From contig OZ024931.1 in the NCBI GenBank assembly GCA_964017235.1, positions 94,335,721-94,399,720 on the forward strand: 64,000 nt of DNA, given 5' to 3'. Each line of letters begins with the position of its first letter. Position 1 is the first letter of the stretch. The translations under genes and the position numbers were made by a program. Positions 1 to 13,100 of this stretch are shown here, one piece after another. The notes under the pieces are model-generated. The model was not told the DNA's origin and searched no databases. It saw nothing but the letters and a program-made list of their open reading frames with translations. This stretch comes from Sabellastarte sp. h YS-2021 (lineage: Eukaryota > Annelida > Polychaeta > Sabellida > Sabellidae).

Positions 1-598
1 ATTTACTCATTTTGAGTAGGTGAGTAATTAGCTATGGGTCTGAAACTTCACCAAGTGAAAGCTCTTCCAAAAGTAGGTGAATGAGTTATTTGAGAAAAAT
101 TGGCTATCTGCAATACTTTTAGAGATAATTCGCATTTACTCATTTTGAGTAGGTGAGTAATTAGCTATGGGTCTAAAACTTCACCCAGTGAAAGCTCTCC
201 CACAAGTAGGTGAATGAGTTATTTGAGAAAAATTGGCTATCCGCAATACTTTTACAGATAATTAGCATTTACTCATTTTGAGTAGGTAAATAATTAGCTA
301 TGGGTCTGAAACTTCACCATGTGAAAGCTCTCCCAAAAGTAGGTGAATGAGTTATTTGAGAAAAATTGGCTATCTGCAATACTTTTAGAGATAATTCGCA
401 TTTACTCATTTTGAGTAGGTGAGTAATTGGCTATGGGTCTGAAACTTCACCATGTGAAAGCTCTTCCAAAAGTAGGTGAATGAGTTATTTGAGAAAAATT
501 GGCCATCTGCAATACTTTTAGAGGTAATTCGCATTTACTCTTTTTGAGTAGGTGAGCAATTAGCTATGGGTCTGAAACTTCACCAAGTGAAAGCTCTT
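1..598. repeat. 133-bp tandem array (family A), left part
   Basis: Four full units and a partial fifth repeat at an exact 133-bp spacing; units start near 1, 134, 267, 400 and 533. Each unit carries two short dyads: ACTCA-ttt-TGAGT, and CTTCAC facing GTGAAAG about three bases apart. The array enters from the left edge and joins the 167-bp array at about 598. The same family recurs at 8400-9740 in the same orientation and at 31260-32125 inverted. There is no coding evidence. It is interpreted as the satellite core of a Helentron-like non-autonomous element. Confidence 0.9.
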
Positions 599-1560
599 TG
601 GGATAGCTGCTCTGCAGAGATACCCTGAAGATAAAAAATTTCGTCGAAATCGCTCTATGTAGCACGGTTTTCGAAATATTAGCATTTTTGTGTTTTGCAA
701 TTTTTGTGCAAAAATTCGAAAATTCAAAATGGCCGCCATTTTTGGCGAGACAAAATTTTTTTGAAAATTGGCATGGCTACTGTGCAGAGATACCCAGTGG
801 GTCAAAAATTTCGTCGAAATCGCTCTATCTAGCACGGTTTTCGAGATATAAGCATTTTTGAGTTTTGCAATTTTGCGAAAAATTCGAAAATTCAAAATGG
901 CCGCCATTTTTGGCGAGAAATTGTTTGTTTGAAAATTGGCATGGCTACTCTGCAGAGATACCCTGCGGGTCAAAAATTTCGTCAAAATCGCTCTATCTAG
1001 CAGGGTTTTCGAGATATAAGCATTTTTATGTTTTGCAATTTTTGCGAAAAATTCGAAAATTCAAAATGGCCGCCATTTTTGGCGAGACAAAAGTTTTTTG
1101 AAAATTGGCATGGCTACTCTGCAGATATACCCTGTGGGTCAAAAATTTCGTCGAAATCGCTCTATCTAGCAGGGTTTTCGAGATATAAGCATTTTTGTTT
1201 TGCAATTTTTGCGAAAAATTCGAAAATTCAAAATGGCCGCCATTTTTGGCGAGACAAAAATTTTTTGAAAATTGGGAAAAGTACTCCGGAGAGATATCCT
1301 GCGAGTCAAAAATTTTGTCGAAATTGCTCTATCTAGCACGGTTTTTGAGATATAAGCATTTTTGTGTTTTGCAATTTTTGCGAAAATTTCGAAAATTCAA
1401 AATGGCCGCCATTTTGGGCGAGACAAAAATTTTTTGAAAATTGGGAAAACTACTCCGCAGAGATACCCTGCGGGTCAAAAATTTCGTCGAAATCGCTCTA
1501 TCTAGCACGGTTTTCGAGATATAAGCATTTTTGTGTTTTCCTTATTTGGAAAATTCGAAA
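599..1560. repeat. 167-bp tandem array (family B)
   Basis: About six units of 167-169 bp repeat between the 133-bp array and a unique tail. A unit contains the words TGGCATGGCTACTCTGCAGA, CTCTATCTAGCACGG, TTTTCGAGATATAAGC and AAAATGGCCGCCATTTTTGG; the last is itself a near palindrome. Units lack stops in some frames, which gives overlapping 60-140-residue open frames on both strands. These frames are array artefacts with shared peptides such as [12 protein letters not shown]. Confidence 0.9.
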
Positions 1561-1935
1561 TGATTAATTAATCATTAATTACTCGGCCATTTCTTGACCA
1601 ATCAATGCCAAAATCTAATGATTTCCAGATTTTAATAGAATGAATGTATTTGCCAAGTTTCAGGTGAATTGATAAAATTCCTTTCAAGTTATCATCCGGA
1701 CAAGCTTCCCCATCGAAAAAAGACATTTTTGGTCATGTGACCTCTCTGATTGGTTGAAATGTCACTGCAGCATATTCAAAAAAATTCCCCAAGGCTACTG
1801 CCTAAACCTGCCAAATTTGAAAAGAATCCGCCTAACGGTTACAGAGTTATAAGGAAAACAAAATGCGGAGCCGGCGGAGCCAGAAGCTCTCCCATACACA
1901 AACAAGCGTCCCTTGCGGGACGCTTAACAAGATGC
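1561..1935 (-). mobile_element. Unique tail and terminal hairpin of composite array element 1
   Basis: This unique tail is nearly identical to 10670-11035, where it also follows a 167-bp array, so array plus tail is a transposed unit. The tail ends in a perfect hairpin, AAGCGTCCC-TTGC-GGGACGCTT, at 1904-1925. Compared with the element at 7898-11035, whose hairpin and CTAG lie at its left end, this would be the 5' end of a minus-oriented Helentron/HINE-like element. The 3' end of this copy lies beyond the left edge. Orientation and class are inferred. Confidence 0.6.
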
Positions 1936-4029
1936 ACTCAGAGAGAGCAAAACGCTCGACTCAATGTGACCAGTCTCACAAGTGTTATAAAGTATAACAC
2001 ACATTCAGGCTTATTGGTATCCAGAATATTAACTAGATCTTTCCTAAAATGTAATCACTCCTTCCCATGGCTAGCCCCTTCCTACTTAAAATTTAACATC
2101 AAAATTTATTCATTACTTTTGAAGAAATATCAAATAGAAAGCTAAAATCATTAAAATACATTGAAATGGGATCTATGAAAATTCATGGTTTTTGGTATCC
2201 AAAATATGATCCACATCTTTAACAAAAATTAATAGCTCCTTCCTTTGACCAGGTCCTACCCACAAAAATTTTTATAAAGATCTGTTCATTAGTTCTGGAG
2301 TAATCTAAACACCAAAAAAAAAAAAAAGACAAATTGGCAAAAAAGCACACAAAAACATAAACTCCTGGTAGAGGTAAAAATATTGGTTAAAAGCCTGTTC
2401 TTGGTGAAAATCACTCAGGGTAAATTTTTTGTGATGGACTGTCAAGAAATTGAAGCAAAAAAAAAAACCCAAAAAACAGAAATAAATAAACATGATGAAT
2501 ACACCACCTCCCTCTTAATTTTCTTTATGTCAATTTCAAGACATAAATTTAATGAGAAGAAATATTATTACTTAAAGACAGCAAGTATCACAAGCTAGGG
2601 TTTGTGACCTCACAATGACAATTGCATTGTGACATCATTAAGTAATGACATCAGAAACCAAATATTGATTTTTTACGTATGTGATGAAGAGTAGACATCT
2701 CATCTTGGTTAAGTTTTTTTTGGGACAGCAAAAATTTAAATGTTGTGTTTTAATTTTCTATTTCTTTCTAGCAAAACCTTTAAGAGATTCTTTAAAAAGC
2801 CTAAAAAAATACTTAAAAAAGAAAAACTATTAAAAAAAAAAAAAAAATAGTGAGTGGTATTGAACCCCAAACATGGGACTACAAGTTCTTCACTTTACAC
2901 TCTATATAGCCACAGAGAAATTCTTTTTGCACAAAAATTCATGAGGAAGAAATCCTGTCATGATATTGATTTTTCACATGTGTGACCAAGCATAACAACA
3001 CACACATACACACATTAAAAAGCATTGGGGGAAGCAAAGCTGATTGTGTGTGGATTATTGATTGATTAGAGAAGCAGATTTCACTGTAAAATCCCAATTA
3101 AAAATAAGAAAAACTCTCTCCTTGCTTTAATTTTCAAACAAATTACACCAAATTTGGAAGAATCCATCTGTACCCCATGAAATACCTGCCCACCAAATTT
3201 GAGCTTGATTGGTGTTATAGTTTTTGAGTTATAAGGGTGAAACGGTGCACAGACAGACAGACAGAAACAAACTGATCACAATAACCCTCTCATATCGTCG
3301 AGCGTTAAACATATAAATTTGAGGAAATGTCTTACATTTTAACTTTATACTAGCTCTGGGCAATATTTGGATTTATAAAGCCTGTGGACAGGTGATACTG
3401 CCCGAGGGCCAAGGGCTTCATAAAATCAATATTGCCCAGACAGAAGTGTTTTATTCTGTTTATTATACCGAAAGTATTCAAAGTTTTCTTTTTTCCAACA
3501 GCAGTAATAATGTAAGAAATCCTTGCGGCTCCCTATAATTAAATCAGATCAGTGACATCACAAAATAATTCAACATACAAAAGTATTAGTTTTTAATGTT
3601 TCCTATTTATCAGTTATTGTAGGACATGCAATGTATGTAAAACTGTAAAAGTCTCTCCAAATACATTAAATGTGATGTCACACATTTCACCAGGACACTG
3701 AAAACAGTGAAGACAAAGAATGACGAAAAATCAATATCCACACACTAAATATTCTGTACATGTCTACTTCATTATGTAATGTCACAATAACATTTTCAGT
3801 AAACACTTTTTTACATTCCCAATGAAACGGCCATCAGAGTGATACTTTTCATTACAAACGGAGGTAATATCATACCATGTAAGCCCTCAAATACAGCAAG
3901 CTGATTGGCTGATGCTCACCTGAGGTATAATAATTAGTATTTTTGTGTCATTTGAAGAACCTTTGACCGCATTATATCTGTACAAGCATGGTATAAGTAG
4001 ACAATACTACAATGTCTAAAAGCACCTAC
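1936..4029. other. Non-coding stretch with simple repeats
   Basis: No gene is recognised. The stretch contains several homopolymer A runs (2314-2327, 2831-2847), a short CA-rich tract near 3000, and a short (ACAG)n tract near 3244-3268. That tract follows sequence in the style of other dispersed repeats (TTTTTGAGTTATAAGGGTGA). No further FNIP exon could be found, so the gene presumably continues beyond the left edge. Confidence 0.6.
3356..3439. repeat. Foldback sequence
   Basis: A perfect 12-bp inverted repeat, CTGGGCAATATT (3356-3367) and AATATTGCCCAG (3428-3439), is extended inward by a second imperfect pair (GGATTTATAAAGCC against GGGCTTCATAAAATC). It could form a long hairpin and may be a short MITE or the end of one. 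No target duplication was recognised. Confidence 0.6.
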
Positions 4030-4101
4030 GTGACAGAGGTATCCTTGCCTGGCTGCTGAACTGGGACAAAGATTTTGGTGATCATCACCTGTGGTGGTGT
4101 C
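4030..4101 (-). CDS. FNIP: FNIP exon e (last exon in window)
   Basis: The acceptor is TTCTACAG and the donor CAC|GTAGGT. It starts by completing the split Arg codon and encodes [18 protein letters not shown], matching the family's SPPQLMLSKVF region. The exon ends with two bases of a codon, so coding continues to the left of the window. Confidence 0.88.
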
Positions 4102-7100
4102 CTGTAGAATGAATAAAAACAGGTCAATGGTGGGGGCTATATATCTCACATGTTTAAGCAGTAGTTGTATCTTTTTAAAGAAACAACTATACTTAATAGA
4201 CTTTGAAACAAACTTCTATCACTAAAAACCTTTTGTTAAAAGTTAGAGGACACACAGCATTATCTCAAAGCTTTGAATATTTCAATAAATGTTTCACCAC
4301 ATCTAAAATGACTCCTTCAGTTTTTATTCAAAGAATATATGTTGTATGATTAACCCAAACATTGAAACTCACCTGATAGTGTGAACTTTTAAAGTTGGTC
4401 CTTTGTATGCCATTGCTACTGCTCCAAACATCATTTCCGCAACCCGGTTACTTTCTGAAGAATCTCTGACCAACTATTGAAAGAAACAAAAATATTATCG
4501 CCTTAGATTCACAAAAGAATAATGTTAGATGTGCAATAATCATGGTTGATGTCAAATGTAAAGTTTTTTTTTTTTTTGCAATTCATGTTATGTCTGGGAT
4601 ACAGACATACAAAATTACATGATGAAACATTTAAAATACTGAGTTCAGGTGCTTAAAAATATAAAGGTGCAAAAATATGCAGTGACACTCCAACAGTATA
4701 TGTGATTTTACTTTCAAAAACTACATCGCACCAACCTGACAACACATCCTCAGTAAGGCCATCTCTCACACCACAGACACTGATTGGGTATTTTCTGTGG
4801 AACCCATTTTCTATTTGTCATAATTATTATAAAACTTTTTTATCTTTTTTCAAGGTATTTAAATGGATGAGTCTATATCCTAAAATAGTACGCCCAAAAT
4901 TGGAATATCTATTTTGTATACTTTCAACTTGTCAGTGGGGATACGAACTATTTTACAAGAACTCAGTAGTCTTGTACTCTGTCACAAGCTTTTACAGATC
5001 ATAGATTATAAATGGATAGATTAAAACAGGTGAAATTCGGAAGCCATAAAATATGCTGAACCGACAGTTGGTTGACTGACACCATTTTGGTACATCCACA
5101 GCATATTTTGAGGAGGACCAAACCATTGTAAGACTCCACATTCTTAAAAAATGACTTGTGTCGAAATAACCAAAGTGGATTGCTAATAAGTGATATGTGC
5201 GAAAACATGGAAAAACTTAAATTCAATATATTTTTTATACATAAGAGTTTATGGTCACCATAAAATAGGGCACACCTTTAGAACTAGAAACATTCACCTG
5301 CTAAATCTGAATTGAATCTGCCAGGCCATTCTCAAGATACCCTCATGCAAAAAATTTCAAAAAGAGTCCTTGTGGGTATTTTGAGAGACTTTGACATGAT
5401 TCTTAAAATTGAAGCTTCAGAGCTCTAGCTTCTATATGCAAAGATCAATCAATCAATCAATCAGTTGTCCAGGTGCTTAATCTCCGTATCAACGGATTCT
5501 AAGGCACACCATCCAATCCGTAAGGCATAAATCATGAGACATTAGACATGTTCCGAGTCGTTGCCAGGGAGGCGGTCCGGTGTTCGGTAGTAAGAAGCTA
5601 TGGTGGGAATGATTTCTGAAATAGGTAGGTTTTGAGTCGACTTTTGAAACTGGAGAGATTTGGAGCACTGCGTATATCATATGGAAGATCATTCCATAAC
5701 TTAGGGGCATCATATGAGAAACTATTGTTAAAATGGACCTTTGATTTATGGATGGAAGGACAGTAAGAGGGAACCAGAAGGAACAAATTTTTGGGATTGG
5801 AACGTCTTGTATTCACGGCAGATTTGTACAAGGGGAGATATGGTGCAAAATACTTAGGCTGGCCAGTGGTGAGGTACTTATAGACCAAAACTAGGGTTTT
5901 GAAGATAATACGTTGTCTAACGGGTAGCCAATGGAGTGTCCTAAGGGTGGATGTAATGTGAGTGTACTTTGAAGCACCAGTGACAAACCGTGCAAGCGCA
6001 TTTTGAACATATTGGAGCCTTGTAGCATTTCGGGATGACAAACTGCGAAAAAGAGAGTTGCAATAATCCAAACGACTACTGACCAGAGCATTTGCAATCA
6101 CCACTGATGTATCCACAGAAAGAAACCTCCTGATACGATGAAGGTCCCTGAGGCTGATAAAGCAGGATTTGATAACAGAATTTACGTGATTGGTGAAACA
6201 AAACTTTGCATCAAACAGAACGCCCAGATTGCGTACAACATCTGCGGGAGAGAGACAATTTCCCAGGATATTCACAGGTAGTGAGTCACTAAGCCATTTG
6301 TGTCTGTCTTTGGCACCGAAGACTATGAATTCTGTTTTATCGGGATTTAGCTTGAGTTTGTTTTCAGACATCCAGACCTGAATATCATTCAAACATGTTT
6401 TAAGACGGTCAAAAGACTTGAGACTATCATCAGGGGATAAATGAATGAACAACTGAGTGTCGTCCGCATAGAAGTGGTAACGGACTCCGGTATATTTTCT
6501 GATGACTTGACTCAGAGGTGTTGTGTAGAGGGAAAACAGAAGGGGACCTAAGACAGAACCTTGGGGGACTCCAAACTTCAATTTGAACAAATTCGAAAGA
6601 CTAGAACCAATCTTGACTGACTGAAAACGATCCTGGAGATAGGATCTAAACCATTTTAATGCCGATCCAGCAAAACCAAATCTAGACGACAGACAGGATA
6701 GGAGTGTGTCATGATCGATAGTATCGAATGCCGCAGACAGGTCGAGTAGCACTAGTGCTGTAGGCATGCCCTTGGACAGAGATAAGTGAATCTCATTTTT
6801 GATGCACAACAAGGCAGTTTCTGTCGAGTGGCCTACCTTGTAGGCTGACTGGAAAGTATTACCAAGATCATGAGAATCCATGTGAGATCTAATTTGGGCA
6901 GCCACAAAAAGATCACACAAGGAATTATATCTAGTGTTCTTGAAAGCATGATGTTGATGAAATCCATGAAACATTCTTGTGTTATTCTGCACAAAAGTCA
7001 AAACATAATGTTGCTGTACGACATGGATAAAAACCAGCATATCCCAAACTTTCATCAAGAAGGACATATGCCACAGTAATTGATTGGGTATTTTTGTGTG

Positions 7101-10100
7101 ACACCTTTTCTGTGTACCACAATTAACTAGAGGAATGCTTTTGCTAACAAAAGCGAAGCATCCCTGAAAGTTTAAAATGCTTTGTGGTTTTAATAAGCAT
7201 GCTGTAAAGCTAAGAATGCACAAAGCTGCGCCGTATGCTTTCCCAATACCTCTTAATAAATTCTGAAGCTATAAAAGCAACGATAAAGGAGATATAAGGC
7301 AAAAACTCCAAAGCAGCTATTTATGACCCCAGTTTGGCCCATAAGGAGGGGTCGGGGGTAAAACTGACCGGCTATTTAGACTCTCCACATATGCTTTCCC
7401 AATACCTCTTAATACATTCTGAAGGTATAAAAGCAACAATAAAGGAGATATAAGGCAAAACTCCAAAGCAACTATTTTGTGACCCCAGTTTGACCCATAA
7501 GAGGGGTCGGGGGATAAAACTGACTGGCTATTTAGACTCTCTACATTTTATGGCTCTAAATGCAATACTTAAGAAGATAATAGGGGGGGTTGACCTAAAT
7601 TTAAGGCTTTCAGATTGGAAGGTGTCAGAAAATCACTCATAAATGAGACATTTTTCAAGGGATTGCTCCCAAAATCTAATCAGCTCGTGTTTTCAATAGT
7701 ATGAACAGGTGTGTCAAATTATAAGGCTGTGTAGCAAGGAGTTTTTCCTGAACTGCGATGACGGGGGGGGTACTTAAAAAAATTGTTTTTGATCATGTGA
7801 CCTTCATAAAGGTCAAAGGTCAAATTTAAGCATACAGAAAAATTTTCCCACGCCTAAGGTATATAACTGCCAAATATGGTTTGAAACCTTCTAATAACTA
7901 GAGGATCGCTCGCAAAAAAAAGATAATGTTTTTGCATAGCAAAAACAAAGCGTCCCGAAAAGGATATAAAGGTGAGTGCTAAAGTATTAAGAAAATGCTT
8001 CGTTTCTAGCCTTATACTGTTGTGGCAACCAAAGTCAGCGCAGTCTGCTCTATCTAGCACGGTTTTCAAGATATAAGCATTTTTGTGTTTTGCAAAAAAT
8101 TCGAAAATTCAAAATGTCCGCTATATTTGGCGAGACAAAAATAATTTGAAAAATTGGCATGGCTACTCTGCAGAGATACCCAGCAGGTCAAAAATTTTGT
8201 TGAGTTCACTCCATCTAGCACGGTTTTCGAGATATAAGCATTTTTGTGTTTTGCAAAAACTTTGAAAATTCAAAATGGCCACCATTTTTGGGGAGACAAA
8301 AATTTTTGACAAGACCACTGCCGCGGTGTGTATCTCCCGCCGAGCATTAAAGGAGAAGAAATAGCTTTTCCGAGATATTCACAATTTTTCATTTTCGTGT
8401 GTGAAAGCTCTTCCAAAAGTAGGTGAATGAGTTATTTGAGAAAAATTGGCTATCTGCAATACTATTAAGAGATAATTCACATTTATTCCTTTTGAGTAGA
8501 TGAGTAATTACCTACGGGTCTGGAACTTCACCAAGTGAAAGTTCTCCCAAAAGTAGATGAATCAGTTATTTGATACAAATTGGGTATCCGCAATACTTTT
8601 AGAGATAATGCGCATTTACTCATTTTGAGTAGGTGAATAATTAGCTATGGGTCTGAAACTTCACCAAGTGAAAGCTCTCCCAAAAGTAGGTGAATGAGTT
8701 ATTTGAGAAAAATTGGCTATCTGCAATACTTTTAGAGATAATTCGCATTTACTCATTTTGAGTAGGTGAGTAATTAGCTATGGGTCTGAAACTTCACCAT
8801 GTGAAAGCTCTCCCACAAGTAGATGAATGAGTATTTGATAAAAATTGGGTATCCGCAATACTTTTAGAGATAATTAGCATTTACTCATTTTGAGTAGGTG
8901 AATAACTAGCTATGGGTCTGAAACTTCACGGAGTAAAAGCTCTCCCAAAAGTAGGTGAATGAGTTATTTGAGAAAAATTGGCTATCTGCAATACTTTTAG
9001 AGATAATTCGCATTTACTCATTTTGAGTAGGTGAGTAATTAGCTATGGGTCTGAAACTTCACCATGTGAAAGCTCTCCCACAAGTAGATGAATGAGTTAT
9101 TTGATAAAAATTGGGTATCCACAATACTTTTACAGATAATTAGCATTTACTCATTTTGAGTAGGTGAATAATTAGCCATGGGTCTGAAACTTCACGGAGT
9201 AAAAGCTCTCTCAAAAGTAGGTGAATGAGTTATTTGAGAAAAATTGGCTATCTGCAATACTTTTAGAGATAATTCGCATTTACTCATTTTGAGTAGGTGA
9301 GTAATTAGCTATGGGTCTGAAACTTCACCATGTGAAAGCTCTCCCACAAGTAGATGAATGAGTTATTTGATAAAAATTGGGTATCCGCAATACTTTTAGA
9401 GATAATTAGCATTTACTCATTTTGAGTAGGTGAATAATTAGCCATGGGTCTGAAACTTCACGGAGTAAAAGCTCTCTCAAAAGTAGGTGAATGAGTTATT
9501 TGAGAAAAATTGGCTATCTGCAATACTTTTAGAGATAATTCGCATTTACTCATTTTGAGTAGGTGAGTAATTAGCTATGGGTCTGAAACTTCACCATGTG
9601 AAAGCTCTCCCACAAGTAGATGAATGAGTTATTTGATAAACATTGGGTATCCGCAATACTTTTAGAGATAATTAGCATTTACTCATTTTGAGTAGGTGAA
9701 TAATTAGCTACGGGTCTGAAACTTCACCGAGTGAAAGCTCTTTGGGATAGCTGCTCTGCAGAGATACCCTGAAGATCAAAAAATTTGTCGAAATCGTTCT
9801 ATGTAGCACGGTTTTCGAGATATTAGCATTTTTGTGTTTTGCAATTTTTGCGCAAAAATTCAAAAATTCGAAAATTCAAAATGGCTGCCATTTTTGGCAA
9901 GATAAAATTTTTTTGAAGACTGGCATGGCTACTCTGCAGAGATACCCTGTGGGTAAAAAATTTCGTCGAAATCGCTCTATCTAGCACGGTTTTCGAGATA
10001 TAAGCATTTTTATGTTTTGCAATTTTGGGGATAATTCGAAAATTCAAAATGGCCGCCAATTTTTGCGAGAAAATTTTTTTTTGAAAATTGGCATGGCTAC

Positions 10101-13100
10101 TCTGCAGAGATACCCTGTGGGTCAAAAATTTCGTCGAAATCCCTCTATCTAGCAGGGTTTTTGAGATATAAGCATTTTTATGTTTTGCAATTTTTGCGAA
10201 AAATTTGAAAATTCAAAATGGCCGCCAGTTTTGGCGAGACAATTTTTTTTGAAAAATGGCATGGCTACTCTGGAGAGACACCCTGCAGGTCAAAAATTTC
10301 ATCGAAATCGCTCTATCTAGCACGGTTTTCGAGATATAAGCATTTTTATGTTTTCCAATTTTTGCGAAAAATTCGAAAATTCAAAATGGCTGCCATTTTT
10401 GGCAAGACAAATTTTTTTTGAAAATAGGCATGGCTACTCTGCAGAGATACCCTGCGGGTCAAAAATTTCTTGAAATCACTCTATCTAGTACGGTTTTCGA
10501 GATATAACCATTTTTATGTTTTGCAATTTTTGCGAAAAATTTGAAAATTCAAAATGGCCGCTAATTACTCTGCAGAGATACCCTATGTGTCAAAAATTCG
10601 TCGAAATCGCTCTATCTAGCACGGTTTTCAAGATATAAGCATTTTTGTGTTTTCCTTATTTGGAAAATTCATAATGATTAATTAATCATTAATTATTCGG
10701 CCATTTCTTAACCAATCAATTCCAAAATCTAATGATTTCCAGATTTGAATAGAATGAATGTATTTGCCAAGTTTCAGGTGAATTGATAAAATTCCTTTCA
10801 AGTTATCATCCGGACAAGCTTCCCCATCGAAAAAAGACATTTTTGGTCATGTGACCTCTCTGATTGGTTGAAATGTCACTGCAGCATATTCAAAAAAATT
10901 CCCCAAGGCTATTGCCTAAACCTGCAAAATTTGAAAAGAATCCACCTAACGGTTACAGAGTTATAAGGAAAACAAAATGCGGAGCCGGCGGAGCCTGAAG
11001 GTCTCCCATACACAAACAAGCATCCCTTTCAGGGGCGCGTAATTATGAATTAATTATATTTGTCATTATTTCATACAACAAGAACATATAAATATATTTC
11101 CAGATAAGATATTAGCTGGAGAAGCCACATTGTGTGACAGGTATAGGGCTTAAAAAACTTCATAACCTTGGTCCATGTGGGCAGTTTTAGAGACATTAAG
11201 ATAACCTTAAACTTAAAACCACTGACTCCAAAAGATCATACATACAAGTTATATCTAGTAAAGTTTGAGGCTGGTCACACTTGCCACGGCTAAGTTATCA
11301 GGAAAAACATGTGAAAAACAGAGAAAAAGCCCCCTTGGTAGGTTTTTTAATAGGCCGCATATACAGTTAATACCCCAACTTAAAGTCCTGAAATTTGGCA
11401 TTTGTGAGAACATAGAAATGTGTCCCAGGTGAGATTTTTAGCTGGATGGGCCATATTTGATCATTGGGAGTATGGAGTTAATGACACTTTAAAAAAGATC
11501 AAAGATGAAACCTGTGAAAGTGTTTTGAGTTTTCATGCACACACAAATTAAAATATATGGAAGCAGAGGTGTATCCAGTATATCCACAACGGTAGTCTTG
11601 GGATAAAATAATGCTTAATTACACTATTGCAGTATAAATAACATGCAACATCTAAAATTGCATTTTTTGAATTAACAAATAATCGTTAATAAATGGCAGA
11701 AAACTTTGTTCTAGCTTTAAAGACTTACAACATGATTTTATCATCATCCTGTGAACAGGGTATAGTTTTAATTATTTCTTTTCAAAAGGACATACTGGTA
11801 TCTAAACTGATAATATTCCATGTTTCTGTTAAGTTTTACATATCCTATCAATGTTTTATACTGTTCTAAGTAACTGCATCAATCTGCTTAAAACTTAACA
11901 TACAGTTGGCTTTGTAGGAGTTTTGGTATCCGTGGGTGGTTGTCCTGTGTTGCTATCACTACTGGAACCTCCATCTTTACTCTTCCTTCGACAGTTGCCT
12001 CCCTTCTACCAAGATAAACCAAAGAAAACTGAATTTCAAAATCAAGAAAGATAAAAGTCAGACACATGCTTATATCAATGTATAATATGCAATGCATTAT
12101 ATTTTCTGAGTACTGTTACATAATGTGTTACATGAATATGAAAAAGTAATGCATTTTTCCAATGCACCATGCAAAATTAAGTCATGAGGATGAATTTTAC
12201 AGATACATACATTTGGACCTTGAATATATCTTTTTATATTTTAACTTTTTAAGTATTTTTCAAAAACAAAGTAAGTTATAAACATATGGATATTAAGCAC
12301 TTCAAATACTTATACTTGCATAATCAACATTCAATAAACAGTTGTTTGTCTTACTTAACCCTAAGAGTCTTTACACAGCTACACAATAAATTTTGACTGC
12401 TTAAGCACTACAGGTCTTTTATCAGATCAGTGGAACACGTCTTTAAAGAATTACAAATCTTCTCAAGAAGTATAAATACATATAAAGTACACCACTTTGT
12501 TATAAACACAGATTTTCAGGTATTTTACTTATTATATTTTTCTTAATTTGAGTAATGACAGATATGTTCCCTAAGTAGATTCAAGAAAACTGTTTTTAAT
12601 CAAAAGCTTATGATCAAATATAAAGAAAAATCTTCTGTTTGTTTTTGTGTCATGTTTGTTTACAATGAAAGATGATACTTTACAATTTAGATGAAATTTA
12701 AACAAACACAGCCTCATTTGAATTTAAATGTTATAACACATTTTATTCATATAATATTTTGGACAAAGTGACATTTAATAGCACATAAATATAATCTCAA
12801 ATATTTTATCTAGATGTGATGATAAATAATTTTTTTCCTAAAAACTAATGTGTAACATAAAGCATTACATATAGAGGGTATATGAAAAAAATTCAAGTTC
12901 AAAATATCCTACACAAAAAGAAAACTCAAGGTCCTTGAAAACCCTTAACACAAAGATTTCGCCTTTCCCACCCTCACCCCCTCCCCCAAGGAAGAGAGTA
13001 AAGCAGGCATTAAAGACTTTGAGGACTCCCAAAGACACTTGGGTCAAGCAAAAGCAAATGGGAAAAAGACAGCTGAAGACATTTTGCAGTGCCGTTGGGC

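Larger units (their letters stand above)
7898..11035 (-). mobile_element. Composite array element 2 (Helentron/HINE-like)
   Basis: The left end reads on the minus strand as the perfect hairpin GTTTTTGC-TAT-GCAAAAAC (7946-7928), then a T-rich spacer and CTAG (7901-7898). Inside are two 167-bp units (8043-8330), a roughly ten-unit 133-bp array (8400-9740), a second 167-bp array (9741-10665) and a unique tail nearly identical to that of element 1. The right end has AAGCATCCC facing a GGGGCGCG-like arm. The subterminal AAAGCGTCCC at the left and the terminal arm at the right form the inverted subterminal repeats expected of Helentrons. No helicase is present, so the element is non-autonomous. Confidence 0.6.

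Noticed and set aside
560..1567. Overlapping open frames of 67-141 codons on both strands
   Set aside because: They repeat the same peptide with the 167-bp satellite period; they are array artefacts.
5598..7223. A single 541-codon host gene
   Set aside because: Residues beyond about 434 from the C-terminus do not resemble the LINE protein or any family. The rest is clearly a LINE reverse transcriptase.
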